From Nitrospinota bacterium (GTDB taxonomy: Bacteria > Nitrospinota > Nitrospinia > Nitrospinales > VA-1): a stretch of 64,000 nucleotides of DNA. Positions 1 through 8,810 of this stretch are shown piece after piece. Positions within the stretch are counted from its first letter, which is position 1; every line of letters starts with the position of its first letter. Made by a program: the position numbers and the translations under genes. The notes below the pieces were generated by a model that made no database searches, was not told the DNA's origin, and saw only the letters and a list, made by a program, of their open reading frames with translations. The stretch spans positions 119,676 to 183,675 of the forward strand of contig WAIB01000001.1 in NCBI GenBank assembly GCA_009873655.1, written 5' to 3'.

Positions 1-474
1 ACCGAATATCAAATCAGAAATGTCAAATCAGCGGCACGACTCCATGAGTTGGGCATCGTGGCCATGCCGACCCTTGAAAAAAGAAAAGAAGCCACCAACG
101 ACGAGCAATTGGATGATATCAGGGAAAAGCCAAAAACCAATCATCCCCTTGTAGGAGAAATGCTGTTAAAAGAGTTTCCCGGATTTGAAATGGTCGCGGA
201 AATAATCCGACATCTCCATGAAAATGTCGATGGTACAGGAACCCCTGACGGAATGTATGGCGACCGTATCCCAATGGGTTCGCGCATTGTTTCTGCGGCA
301 AGCTATTACGACCACAATAAGATGGCCAATCCCAACCAAACGAAAGATGAGATTTGGGCGAAAATGGATGAAAAAACAGGAATTAATTTTGATGAGGCGG
401 TCATGAGTGCGTTACATGATTATGTTGAGGAGCAGATAAACACTAAAGAGGTTCCGAACATGGAATGCCGGTAA
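1..474 (+). CDS. HD-GYP-like domain protein, C-terminal part (cut by window edge)
   Basis: The frame is open from base 1 to the TAA at 472-474, so the start lies outside the window. The visible part resembles the second half of an HD-GYP domain, the fold of cyclic-di-GMP phosphodiesterases: a His-x-x-Gly segment, a helix ending in NHPLVGE, then HLHENVDGTGTPDG and a DxxRIP-like stretch (GDRIPMGSRIVSAASYYD). Hallmark residues differ from the active family: the HD pair reads His-Glu (LHELG), and the GYP triplet reads Gly-Thr-Pro. Such changes often accompany loss of hydrolase activity, so a binding or regulatory role is possible. An OmpA-type gene follows almost immediately. Confidence 0.6.
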   Translation, partial: TEYQIRNVKSAARLHELGIVAMPTLEKRKEATNDEQLDDIREKPKTNHPLVGEMLLKEFPGFEMVAEIIRHLHENVDGTGTPDGMYGDRIPMGSRIVSAASYYDHNKMANPNQTKDEIWAKMDEKTGINFDEAVMSALHDYVEEQINTKEVPNMECR

Positions 475-481
475 ATCTCGA

Positions 482-829
482 ATGACGGTTGCGGGTAACA
501 ATATTATCAAACAGGTTTTCGAATTATTACATCAATTCAACTACGATGTTAAGATTGAAGGTCACACGGACAATGCTCCTATTAGAACAGAGCGGTTCCC
601 TTCAAACTGGGAACTGTCAGCTGCACGCGCTGCTGAAGTAGCCCGTGAATTAGTGGAAGCGGGTTTTCCACCCACCCAATTGTCAATAGAAGGTTTTGCT
701 CAGTATCGCCCCAAAGTCCCCAATGACAGCCCGCAGGCCCGGGCTACGAACCGTAGAATTGAAATTGTTTATCAGCGCGGCAGCGTTCGAAAACACATGG
801 TTGATGTTCTCCGACGCAATAACCGATAG
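482..829 (+). CDS. OmpA/MotB-type peptidoglycan-binding domain protein, short
   Basis: This 115-residue product is essentially one OmpA C-terminal (OmpA/MotB) domain. It has EGHTDNAPI, the NWELSAARA helix, GFAQYRP and the closing NRRIEIVY strand, which bind diaminopimelate of peptidoglycan in this family. MotB-like relatives normally carry an N-terminal membrane helix or signal peptide, and none is visible here. The frame is open upstream only to about base 440, and the residues before the ATG (GKSRMTVAG) still look like the first strand of the domain. The true N-terminus may therefore be upstream in another frame, lost through a frameshift or deletion. The exact start is uncertain. Confidence 0.65.
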   Translation: MTVAGNNIIKQVFELLHQFNYDVKIEGHTDNAPIRTERFPSNWELSAARAAEVARELVEAGFPPTQLSIEGFAQYRPKVPNDSPQARATNRRIEIVYQRGSVRKHMVDVLRRNNR

Positions 830-864
830 AAGCCTTCGCGTTATTATTCCCTTGAATTAAAAAT

Positions 865-1959
865 ATGAATAATCCATTTATGCTCAGGGCCCTGGAATTA
901 GCTCGTAAGGGAAAGACGGCTCCCAACCCAATGGTTGGAGCGGTGCTTGTCAAAAAAGATAAAATCATCGCGGAAGGATTTCATCCCTACGCTGGTGGAC
1001 CGCATGCCGAGATTGCAGCGCTTAAAAAAGCCGGAAATAAAGCAAAAGGGGCAGACCTTTATGTAAATCTTGAACCCTGCTGTCATACAGGAAGAACACC
1101 GCCCTGCACCGATGCTATTATCCAGTCGGGTGTCCGCAGGGTGTTTGCGGGAATGAAAGATCCGAACAAACTGGTGCAGGGCAAAGGGGTCCGTGCTTTA
1201 AAAGCAGCGGGCATTCAAGTTTCTGTAGGTCTGATGGGAAAGGATTGCAGAAAATTAAACGAGGTGTTCGTCAAGGTGATGAACACCGGGATGCCGTTTG
1301 TTACTATAAAAACGGCGATGTCTCTCGATGGAAAAATCGCTACCCGAAAAGGCGATTCAAAATGGATATCCGGTGTTAAGTCACGCAATTTTGTTCATGA
1401 ATTGAGAAATCAGAATGATGCTGTTTTGGTGGGGACGGATACCATTCTGAAAGACAACCCGCAATTAACATGTCGATTAAAAAGAAAGAGGGTGTCGCAT
1501 CCCGCACGAATTGTCTTGGATCGCGAAAACAAAATCCCTCTCAAGGCGAAAGTTTTTGCCAACAGTAAAGCGCAACGAGTGATTTATGTTTCAGGCCCGG
1601 GACTTTCGGCTAAAAGAGAAAAAATTTTGGCTGAAAAAAAAATTGAAGTTATTCATGGTAAAACAGGAAAATCCGGGTTTGACCTGAAACATTTGATGGA
1701 ATTGCTGCTGCAAAAAGACCTGACCTCCATCCTGATGGAAGGGGGAAGTGAAATCAATAGCAGTGCGTTTTCTTCCGGAATCGTTGACAGGGTCTACGCA
1801 TTTATTTGCCCGGTTCTTATCGGTGGGAGGAGCGCTCCCGGTCCCATTGGCGGTTTGGGTGTTGATAAAATCGCAAAGGCTTTGCGTTTAAAAAATATGA
1901 AAGTTGTTCAATTGGGAGAGGATTTGATGGTGGAGGCCGAACCATGTTCAGTGGAATAA
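865..1959 (+). CDS. ribD: Bifunctional riboflavin deaminase/reductase RibD
   Basis: Converts the GTP cyclohydrolase II product by deamination and then NADPH-dependent side-chain reduction, giving the ribitylamino-uracil phosphate. The N-terminal deaminase domain (about residues 1-145) has the zinc signature H47-A-E49 and PC72-C...PPC81, matching E. coli RibD spacing. The C-terminal reductase domain (about 150-364) shows KTAMSLDGKIAT and the MEGGSEINSSAF segment. At 364 residues it is full length. It opens the cluster ribD-ribE-ribBA-ribH, and its end overlaps ribE by 16 bases, which implies translational coupling. Only 35 bases separate it from the OmpA-type gene, so there is no room for an FMN riboswitch. 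Confidence 0.95.
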   Translation: MNNPFMLRALELARKGKTAPNPMVGAVLVKKDKIIAEGFHPYAGGPHAEIAALKKAGNKAKGADLYVNLEPCCHTGRTPPCTDAIIQSGVRRVFAGMKDPNKLVQGKGVRALKAAGIQVSVGLMGKDCRKLNEVFVKVMNTGMPFVTIKTAMSLDGKIATRKGDSKWISGVKSRNFVHELRNQNDAVLVGTDTILKDNPQLTCRLKRKRVSHPARIVLDRENKIPLKAKVFANSKAQRVIYVSGPGLSAKREKILAEKKIEVIHGKTGKSGFDLKHLMELLLQKDLTSILMEGGSEINSSAFSSGIVDRVYAFICPVLIGGRSAPGPIGGLGVDKIAKALRLKNMKVVQLGEDLMVEAEPCSVE

Positions 1960-2591
1960 TTGAATCGCAGGGGTTAATACGTGAATTCGCTCACGGTCAG
2001 GAAAGCGCGACCATGGTTGTCGAGACGGAAAAAAATTTTTCCAACCTGGAAGATGGAGAGAGTATTGCTGTAAACGGGGTTTGTCTCACGGTTGTCGAGT
2101 TCGATGGAGCTACCTTTAAGATGGATTTGGGGACCGAAACCTTGAGTAAAACCAGTTTTAAAAATTCTAAAGCCGGGGACCGGGTTAACCTTGAAAGGTC
2201 GTTAACCCCTTCTTCAAAAATCAGCGGTCATTTTGTCAGCGGCCATGTCGACCAGGTAGGAGAGGTGTTGAATATTGAAGAGAAACCAGGTGAAGTTTTG
2301 TTTCAATTTTCGCATCCCGAATCACTCAGTCCTTTTATCATGGAAAAAGGTTCCATCGCATTGGATGGAATCAGCCTGACTGTTTTTAATTGTAAGGACA
2401 ATCGATTTAATGTGTCCATCATACCCTTTACCTGGGAGCATACAAACCTGAGTACCCGGAAAATAGGGGATTTAATAAATATCGAATGTGATATGATTGG
2501 TAAATACGTATACAAAGCGTGTGAAACTCTGATTAACCCGGAAGCAACCGGGCCTGTTTTGGAATTTTTACGTCAACAAGGGAAAAAATAA
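1944..2591 (+). CDS. ribE: Riboflavin synthase alpha chain
   Basis: Catalyses dismutation of two 6,7-dimethyl-8-ribityllumazine molecules to riboflavin and the pyrimidine intermediate. It starts with the typical MFSGIIE and contains two lumazine-binding repeats: the first holds NGVCLTVV and the second DGISLTVF, with [11 protein letters not shown] between them. Length (215 residues) is usual for the trimeric enzyme. It overlaps the end of ribD and abuts ribBA with no gap (TAA then ATG), so the three genes are probably co-translated. Confidence 0.95.
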   Translation: MFSGIIESQGLIREFAHGQESATMVVETEKNFSNLEDGESIAVNGVCLTVVEFDGATFKMDLGTETLSKTSFKNSKAGDRVNLERSLTPSSKISGHFVSGHVDQVGEVLNIEEKPGEVLFQFSHPESLSPFIMEKGSIALDGISLTVFNCKDNRFNVSIIPFTWEHTNLSTRKIGDLINIECDMIGKYVYKACETLINPEATGPVLEFLRQQGKK

Positions 2592-3803
2592 ATGGAAAAA
2601 GTTTTTAGCTCCATAGAAGAAGCTGTTGAAGATGTCAGACAAGGAAAAATGATCATCATTGTTGACGATGAAGATCGGGAAAATGAAGGTGACTTGATGG
2701 TGGCCGCGGAAAAGGCGACCCCTGAGTTCATCAATTTTATGGCCCGGTTCGGGCGGGGCCTGATCTGCCTTACCCTGACCGGGGAGAGAACCCGGGAATT
2801 AGGGCTTTCCATGATGGTTGAGGACAACCAGTCGGCTTTTGAAACCCCGTTCACCGTCTCGATTGATGCGCGGCAGGGAGTCACAACAGGCATATCCGCC
2901 GCAGACAGGGCTCACACCATCAAAGTTGCCATTGATCCCGAAACCGTCAAGACGGACCTGGTTAAACCCGGACACATATTTCCTCTGAGGGCAAAAGACG
3001 GAGGGGTGCTGGTAAGGATGGGACAAACGGAAGCCTCGGTTGATATTGCCCGGATTGCCGGATTAAATCCCTATGGCGTCATTTGTGAAATCATGAATGA
3101 AGATGGAACCATGGCGCGTGTCCCCCATCTTACGAAGTTTGCCGAAGAACACGGTCTCAAAATGATCACGGTTAAAGATCTTGCTGAGTATCGGCTCATG
3201 AAGGAGGCACTGGTAGAAGAGGTCACCTCGACCATTTTGCCAACGCATTCGGGGGAGTTTCAATCTGTCGCTTTTAAAAATTTGTTGGATGATCAAATCC
3301 ATATAGCCCTGGTTAAAGGTGAAATAAATAAAGAAGAACCGACCCTGGTTCGTGTTCACTCCCAATGTTTAACGGGCGATGTCTTCGGATCCTTCCGTTG
3401 CGATTGTGGAGAACAGCTGAAAGTCTCCATGGATATGATTGAACAGGAGGGAAAAGGGGTCTTGCTGTATCTTTATCAGGAAGGTAGAGGCATCGGCATC
3501 GTAAATAAACTAAAGGCATACGCGTTGCAGGATGAAGGAAAAGACACGGTTCAAGCGAATGAGGCACTGGGCTTTAAACCCGACCTCAGGGATTATGGAA
3601 TTGGTGCCCAGATCCTTCGCAAACTCGGCCTGGGAAAAATACGCATTATGACAAATAACCCAAGAAAAATTGTAGGACTGGAAGGCTATGGGCTCCAGTT
3701 AGTCGAGCGGGTTCCCATAGAAGTCCAGGCGAAGAAAGATAATTTGAAATATCTCCGTACCAAGCAGAAAAAACTGGGTCACATGTTTCAGAATATCAAG
3801 TGA
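2592..3803 (+). CDS. ribBA: Bifunctional DHBP synthase / GTP cyclohydrolase II
   Basis: Makes both riboflavin precursors. The N-terminal domain (about residues 1-200) converts ribulose 5-phosphate to 3,4-dihydroxy-2-butanone 4-phosphate and shows [11 protein letters not shown] and the [10 protein letters not shown] substrate segment. The C-terminal GTP cyclohydrolase II domain has zinc ligands C259, C270 and C272 ([14 protein letters not shown]) and the [10 protein letters not shown] loop. At 403 residues both halves are complete. It sits directly behind ribE, and ribH follows 9 bases later. Confidence 0.95.
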   Translation: MEKVFSSIEEAVEDVRQGKMIIIVDDEDRENEGDLMVAAEKATPEFINFMARFGRGLICLTLTGERTRELGLSMMVEDNQSAFETPFTVSIDARQGVTTGISAADRAHTIKVAIDPETVKTDLVKPGHIFPLRAKDGGVLVRMGQTEASVDIARIAGLNPYGVICEIMNEDGTMARVPHLTKFAEEHGLKMITVKDLAEYRLMKEALVEEVTSTILPTHSGEFQSVAFKNLLDDQIHIALVKGEINKEEPTLVRVHSQCLTGDVFGSFRCDCGEQLKVSMDMIEQEGKGVLLYLYQEGRGIGIVNKLKAYALQDEGKDTVQANEALGFKPDLRDYGIGAQILRKLGLGKIRIMTNNPRKIVGLEGYGLQLVERVPIEVQAKKDNLKYLRTKQKKLGHMFQNIK

Positions 3804-3812
3804 GCCCAAAAA

Positions 3813-4277
3813 ATGATTGAAACGTTTGAGGGAGATCATAATGCAAAAGGTTTGAGGTTCGGGGTAGTGGTCAGTCGATTTAACGATTTTATCACGAGCA
3901 ATCTTTTAACCGGGGCCCTGGAAGGTTTCAAGGAATCTGGAGTCGAAGAAACCGACTTGAAAATTCTTAAAGTTCCCGGTGCATTCGAAATCCCTCAGGC
4001 GGCAAAAAAATTGTGCTCAACTGAAAGTTTTGATGCCATTGTCTGTTTGGGTGCCGTCATTCGAGGAGATACCCCGCATTTCGATTATATATGTGCGGAA
4101 ACCAGCCGCGGGATAGGACAGGTGGGACTGGATTTTAATATCCCGGTACTTTTTGGTGTTTTGACAACAGAAAATCTGGAACAGGCGGTAGCCCGTTCGG
4201 GTTCAGGGTCGTCGAACAAGGGTAGGGAAGCAGCCCTGGCTGCAGTGGAAATGGCAACCATGTATAAAAAACTTTAA
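3813..4277 (+). CDS. ribH: 6,7-dimethyl-8-ribityllumazine synthase
   Basis: Condenses the ribitylamino-uracil with dihydroxybutanone phosphate to lumazine, the penultimate riboflavin step. Family marks are VVSRFNDFIT, VPGAFEIP, GAVIRGDTPHFDY (with the catalytic His) and FGVLTTENLEQA. Length of 154 residues is normal for the icosahedral enzyme. It is followed after 7 bases by nusB, an order common in many bacteria. Confidence 0.95.
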   Translation: MIETFEGDHNAKGLRFGVVVSRFNDFITSNLLTGALEGFKESGVEETDLKILKVPGAFEIPQAAKKLCSTESFDAIVCLGAVIRGDTPHFDYICAETSRGIGQVGLDFNIPVLFGVLTTENLEQAVARSGSGSSNKGREAALAAVEMATMYKKL

Positions 4278-4284
4278 GGGAAAA

Positions 4285-4698
4285 ATGGGAAAACGCCGGG
4301 CAGCAAGAGAATTGGCTTTGAAATTTTTGTACCAGACCGAGTTTAACTCGGATAGTCCGGATTCGGAACTTGCCCCCTTTTTTGAAAGGGCAAATGTCAG
4401 TGAGGAAGTCCAAAATTTCACTGAGGCCCTGATTAAAAAACTTTTGTTCCATGAAAAGGAAGTAGACGAGCTGTTAAAAAAAATCAGTGCCAATTGGGCT
4501 CCGGACCGAATGGCAGTGATTGATAAAAATATTCTGCGCTTGGGAATTTGCGAACTCCTTTTTGACTCAACAACGCCTCCTAAAGTGGTGATCAATGAAG
4601 CGGTTGAAATTGCAAAAAAATTTGGAACCGATGAATCCCCGGATTTTATAAACGGAATATTGGATAAAATTTTCAGGGATTCCAAGGTGGCCCAATAA
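4285..4698 (+). CDS. nusB: Transcription antitermination factor NusB
   Basis: NusB binds boxA RNA with ribosomal protein S10 and supports rRNA antitermination. The protein begins GKRRAARELALKFLYQTEF, typical of the N-terminal arginine-rich helix, and its C-terminal half has the conserved DKNILRLGICELLF and NEAVEIAKKFGTDESPDFINGILDKI segments. Length 137 residues is usual. It is the fifth gene of the riboflavin run and precedes a phosphoesterase by 10 bases. Confidence 0.93.
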   Translation: MGKRRAARELALKFLYQTEFNSDSPDSELAPFFERANVSEEVQNFTEALIKKLLFHEKEVDELLKKISANWAPDRMAVIDKNILRLGICELLFDSTTPPKVVINEAVEIAKKFGTDESPDFINGILDKIFRDSKVAQ

Positions 4699-4708
4699 AT
4701 CCCTAAAA

Positions 4709-5437
4709 ATGCGTTATATTATATTTTCAGATCTTCACAGCAACCTCGAATCCTTAAACCAGTTTGAAAAAGAAATTTCTTCAATCCCCCACGACCAGCT
4801 TGTTTGTCTCGGAGATATAGTCGGTTATGGGGCCGATCCCAACCCTTGCATTGACTGGGTGAGAAAAAATGCGGATTTCACACTGGCCGGAAATCACGAC
4901 TTTGCCGTAGTCGGACAGACAGACACTTCCTATTTCAATTTTTATGCGCAGGAAGCGTGTGAATGGACCCGGGAAAGGCTTACGGCTGAAAATAAAGATT
5001 TTCTGGAGTCATTGCCCATGGATAAGGAAGAGGAAGGCATCTATTGGGTGCATGCTTCTCCCTATCAGCCTAAAAGGTGGCATTATATTTACGATAAAAG
5101 GGGAGCCGAAAAGCACTTTTCGAGTTTCAATGCCCCGATTTGCTTTGTGGGCCATTCTCACAGGCCCGTTATTTTGGAACAAACCCCTGAAGGAGAGATA
5201 AACGATTATGTATCGGATATCTGGGATATCGAGCCCCAGAACCGATATATATTTAATGATGGAAGTTTGGGGCAACCCCGTGATGGCGACCCGAGACCCG
5301 CTTTTATCCTGTACGATTCAAAAGAGTGTACGGTGGAGTTCAAAAGGTTCGATTATGACCTTTCGCAGGCGCAGAGCAAAATAATTGAAAATGGCCTCCC
5401 GTCCTACCTCGCTGAACGCCTTTCCCTGGGAAAATAA
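4709..5437 (+). CDS. Calcineurin-like metallophosphoesterase
   Basis: A 242-residue dimetal phosphoesterase of the YfcE/diadenosine-tetraphosphatase-like type. The motif series is clear: SDLHSNLESL near residue 7, GDIVGYGADP near 36, GNHDFAV near 60 and VGHSHRP near 147. Together these supply the ligands of the two metal ions. The substrate cannot be read from sequence; relatives act on phosphodiesters or nucleotides. No signal peptide is seen, so it is cytosolic. It lies close behind nusB and is probably in the same transcript. Confidence 0.8.
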   Translation: MRYIIFSDLHSNLESLNQFEKEISSIPHDQLVCLGDIVGYGADPNPCIDWVRKNADFTLAGNHDFAVVGQTDTSYFNFYAQEACEWTRERLTAENKDFLESLPMDKEEEGIYWVHASPYQPKRWHYIYDKRGAEKHFSSFNAPICFVGHSHRPVILEQTPEGEINDYVSDIWDIEPQNRYIFNDGSLGQPRDGDPRPAFILYDSKECTVEFKRFDYDLSQAQSKIIENGLPSYLAERLSLGK

Positions 5438-5605
5438 CAGAAAATATCCCGTTTCATTGGCGAGAATTCCCCCATATTCCGTTAAGTAAAGGAAATGCTC
5501 TATTGACCCACAAAGGGGGAAATGGTATATTTGAATCAAGAAACTTCAATAAAATTAATGACTTAACTGGATATTCCTCCTCTTTTTTTTGGTGAATGGG
5601 CGGGT

Positions 5606-7180
5606 ATGCGCTATCTGATTTCAAAACTTTGTAAGGCACTGGCTGTATTTGGCTTTCTTTTTTTTCAGGCCAACACAGCCATGGCGGCTTCCGCTGGCGA
5701 TCTGTATTTTCAGGCTCAAAAGTCTTATTACCAGCTCATGGCTTCTGCGGAAAAGAAGAAATACAGGCATCACTGGATGAAAACAATCAAGCTGTTTTCA
5801 AAGGTGGTAGATCGTTATCCCGAAAGCAATGAAGCCTACCGGGCGGAGTTTACTACTGGAAAGTTGTTTGAAGGTTTAAACGCCGTTTCCAGGAATTCAA
5901 AGGACCTCGACCAGGCCGTACAACACTATCAAAGAGTCTCTGCAAGCTATCCCACTGGAAACCTGTCCGATGATGCTTTATTTCGGGTCGCAGAAATTTA
6001 TTTGGAAAGAAAGAATTTGGCGTCCGCCTCTCAGACATTTAAAAAAATAGTTGAGGGTTACCCAAAAGGCGACCAGGCAAATAAAGCCCGGCAAAAATTT
6101 AAAAGCATAAAAGTCACTGCGAGTAAAAAGGTCACGAACCCGGTCCCGGTTTCCAAATCCCAAAAAACCATTCAAAAAATTCTTAAACCAAAGCCACCGA
6201 TTGTGGTTGCTAAAAAAGAATTTGATTTGAAAAAGGTGTCTTCTGTTGTTGAAGATTCGGACAAGAAAAAGGTTGTTGCAGATTTTAAGAAAAAAATAAA
6301 AGAAGATAAGGCAAGGAAACCGAGAGCCCAGGTAGCAAAAAATATCCCCGTCCCAGCTAAACCTTCAAATAAACCCATAAAGAAGGTTAAAAAAGAAATA
6401 GCGGAAAAAGCTCCTGTCCATAAGAAGAAGGTGAAAATAAAAGATGGGTTTGGGCGGGGTTATTTGTTCGCTCCAAAAGCAAGAAATTCAACGCACTCTC
6501 CATTGGTGGTGGTGGATGCCGGTCATGGTGGCAAGGATGATGGGGCTAAGAGTGCTTCAGGTCTCAAGGAAAAAGATGTTAATTTGAAGATCGCAAAACA
6601 TGTCAAAACGATTCTGGTAAATCGATATAAATATCGGGTCGTGATGACGCGAAAAGACGATACGTTTATTCCTTTGAAGGACAGGAGTAAAATTTCCAAC
6701 CAGCGCAATGCAGACCTTTTTGTTTCAATACACGCCAATGCGGCAAAAAGAAGGTCGGCTCATGGTGTTGAAACCTATTTTCTGGGAACGTCTCACAACA
6801 AACAAGCCCTGGAAACAGCCGCTCGCGAAAATGGAGAGTTGGTCAGATCGGTCAGCGATGATCAGGTTCAGCAGATCCTTGCAAGTTTGATCACAACAAC
6901 AAAAATCAATGATTCTTCCAGGCTGGCGGGCCGGGTTCAGGAAAACCTTTACCGGTCCTGTAAAAAGGCAAACCGCCACATGAAAAACCTGGGTGTCAAA
7001 GAGGGACCCTTTTACGTACTTCATGGTGCCGACATGCCAAGCATTCTCGTTGAGGTGGGTTTTTTAACCAACCGGAAGGAAGCCAAAATGCTTTCGCAAC
7101 CGGAATATCTATACCGCCTGGCTTCCTCTATTGCTGAAGGCATACACAAGTACTTGCAGGATAAAGGACCCTCCATTTAA
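5606..7180 (+). CDS. N-acetylmuramoyl-L-alanine amidase with TPR-like N-terminal region
   Basis: A 524-residue periplasmic cell-wall hydrolase. A signal peptide (ending near ANTAMAAS) is followed by tetratricopeptide-like helices (about 30-170) with YPESNEAYRAEF and YPKGDQANKARQKF, then a long Lys/Pro/Val-rich linker (about 170-285). The C-terminal Amidase_3 domain has VVVDAGHGGKDDGA, SIHANA and VEVGFLTN, the zinc and catalytic signatures of the AmiC family that cut between MurNAc and the stem peptide. The tethered TPR region may target it to a partner. It is followed 6 bases later by der. Confidence 0.88.
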   Translation: MRYLISKLCKALAVFGFLFFQANTAMAASAGDLYFQAQKSYYQLMASAEKKKYRHHWMKTIKLFSKVVDRYPESNEAYRAEFTTGKLFEGLNAVSRNSKDLDQAVQHYQRVSASYPTGNLSDDALFRVAEIYLERKNLASASQTFKKIVEGYPKGDQANKARQKFKSIKVTASKKVTNPVPVSKSQKTIQKILKPKPPIVVAKKEFDLKKVSSVVEDSDKKKVVADFKKKIKEDKARKPRAQVAKNIPVPAKPSNKPIKKVKKEIAEKAPVHKKKVKIKDGFGRGYLFAPKARNSTHSPLVVVDAGHGGKDDGAKSASGLKEKDVNLKIAKHVKTILVNRYKYRVVMTRKDDTFIPLKDRSKISNQRNADLFVSIHANAAKRRSAHGVETYFLGTSHNKQALETAARENGELVRSVSDDQVQQILASLITTTKINDSSRLAGRVQENLYRSCKKANRHMKNLGVKEGPFYVLHGADMPSILVEVGFLTNRKEAKMLSQPEYLYRLASSIAEGIHKYLQDKGPSI

Positions 7181-7186
7181 CTTAGA

Positions 7187-8509
7187 ATGTCATCCCCCAT
7201 CATCGCTATCGTGGGTAGGGCCAACGTTGGCAAGTCCACCCTGTTCAACAAGCTCACTCATAGTCGATCCGCAATTGTTAATGATACCCCCGGAGTGACC
7301 CGTGACCGGATTTACGGTTCAGCCGATTTCGGAAGCCGGTCGGTCATGATTGTAGACACGGGAGGGGTTGATGTGGACCAGAGTAATCCCATAGAACTTC
7401 AGGTGGTTGAACAGGGAAAATGGGCAAGAAATGAAGCAGACTGCGTCATTGTTGTCGTTGATAACAGGCAGGGTCTTGTTCCCCATGACCAGGAAATGGT
7501 GGATGAAATCCGAAAATCGGGCAAACCCTTTGTGCTGGCGATCAACAAAGTAGATTCCCCTTCCCAACATTATATTCTCCCGGAATTTAATACATTGGGT
7601 GTAAAAAATATGTTGCCGGTCTCAGCGGAACATGGTCATGGAATTTTTGAGTTGATTGAGGCGGTATCTGGTCTTCTTCCCGAAAGAGTCGAACCTGAAA
7701 CAGAGAGTAAAGCGATACGAATTGCAGTCATTGGAAAACCCAATGTGGGTAAATCGTCTTTAATAAATAAACTGTTGGATTCGGACCGCTGTATTGTTTC
7801 AAATATTCCAGGGACAACCCGGGATTCGATTGATACCTTCCTGAAGGTAAACGATCAGGATTTTGTGCTGGTGGACACGGCGGGGATTCGCAGGAAAGGA
7901 AAGACCAGACAGGTTTTGGATAAATTCAGTGTGATCATGGCCCTGAAGGCCCTGGATCGCTGTGATGTTGCCATCCTTTTGCTGGATGCCATGGAACAGG
8001 TCGCAGACCAGGATGCGACTATTGCAGGGTATGCGTTGGACAGGGGCAAGGCTTGTATCATTATTGGGAATAAATGGGATTTGATGCGCGAAAAAGAAAT
8101 CACTTTTGAAGAGTTTGAAGAAAGGGTTCGCTACAAATTAAAATTTCTGGAGTTCGCCCCCATCATGACCGTTTCAGCAAAATCGGGAATGAGAGTGGAT
8201 AAAATTTTACCCAAAGTAGAACAAGTTTTTGAAGAATACTCCCGGAATATATCTACCGGACCCTTGAACGATTGTTTTGAAAAGGCAATTCAAAGAAATC
8301 CCATGAGCAGTTACCGTGGAAAATTCGTGAAAATGTTTTATGCCACTCAGGTTAAAAATAAACCGCCCACCTTCAAGTGTTTTTTGAATTTTCCAGAGGC
8401 GATCCATTTTTCATATAAGCGGTATTTAATAAACAGTATTCGGAAATCATTTGGTTTGACGGGGACTCCGGTTCGATTGATTTTATCCGGAAAAAAAGAG
8501 GAGTCCTGA
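7187..8509 (+). CDS. der: Ribosome-assembly GTPase Der (EngA)
   Basis: An essential double GTPase that assists 50S subunit maturation. It has two complete G domains: the first with GRANVGKSTLFN, DTPGVTRD and NKVD, the second with GKPNVGKSSLINK, TPGTTRDS-like DTAGIRRKG and NKWDLM. A C-terminal KH-like domain (about residues 345-440) closes the protein. Its length of 440 residues is standard. It closes the plus-strand run from ribD; a 301-base gap with no gene follows. Confidence 0.95.
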   Translation: MSSPIIAIVGRANVGKSTLFNKLTHSRSAIVNDTPGVTRDRIYGSADFGSRSVMIVDTGGVDVDQSNPIELQVVEQGKWARNEADCVIVVVDNRQGLVPHDQEMVDEIRKSGKPFVLAINKVDSPSQHYILPEFNTLGVKNMLPVSAEHGHGIFELIEAVSGLLPERVEPETESKAIRIAVIGKPNVGKSSLINKLLDSDRCIVSNIPGTTRDSIDTFLKVNDQDFVLVDTAGIRRKGKTRQVLDKFSVIMALKALDRCDVAILLLDAMEQVADQDATIAGYALDRGKACIIIGNKWDLMREKEITFEEFEERVRYKLKFLEFAPIMTVSAKSGMRVDKILPKVEQVFEEYSRNISTGPLNDCFEKAIQRNPMSSYRGKFVKMFYATQVKNKPPTFKCFLNFPEAIHFSYKRYLINSIRKSFGLTGTPVRLILSGKKEES

Positions 8510-8810
8510 TATTTCCCGGGTGTTTGATACCGGGCACTTTCATGCAGGGGATAAATGGGCTCCATTTGCTTTAACCTCAATAAAATGAATTGTGTAAACC
8601 CGTTATTACGAATTTTATCCCTTTCCGCTTTTCCAGGTTTCCCCTAAGTCCCCAAATTTAATCGGTTTTTTTATACGATCCCGTCCCATAAACCTTTGAC
8701 TTTTGCCTTGAAGTTTGGAATGGTTAGGGTTCATAAATTTATTGGATTTGGATTTTTGTGGTGTTTTTATTCCTTTTGAACAGGTTGAAACATTTACCAA
8801 GCGAGGAAAT
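8510..8810. other. Gene-free stretch between der and the EF-G-like gene
   Basis: No gene or RNA is recognised in this 301-base stretch. It contains a small CCCGG/CCGGG inverted repeat just after der (near 8516-8539) without a U-run, and a TTGACT hexamer at 8696-8701 whose downstream -10 match is poor. The last bases hold a GAGGA Shine-Dalgarno sequence before the ATG at 8811. An in-frame upstream extension of the next gene exists, but its sequence does not look like the family. Confidence 0.4.

Noticed and set aside
829-865. Possible FMN riboswitch ahead of the riboflavin operon
   Set aside because: Only 35 bases separate ribD from the preceding gene, too short for the element, and no RFN-type conserved segments are visible.
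8715-8810. Longer N-terminal extension of the EF-G-like gene
   Set aside because: The extra 32 residues have no family resemblance, and the ATG at 8811 has a GAGGA site in the right place.
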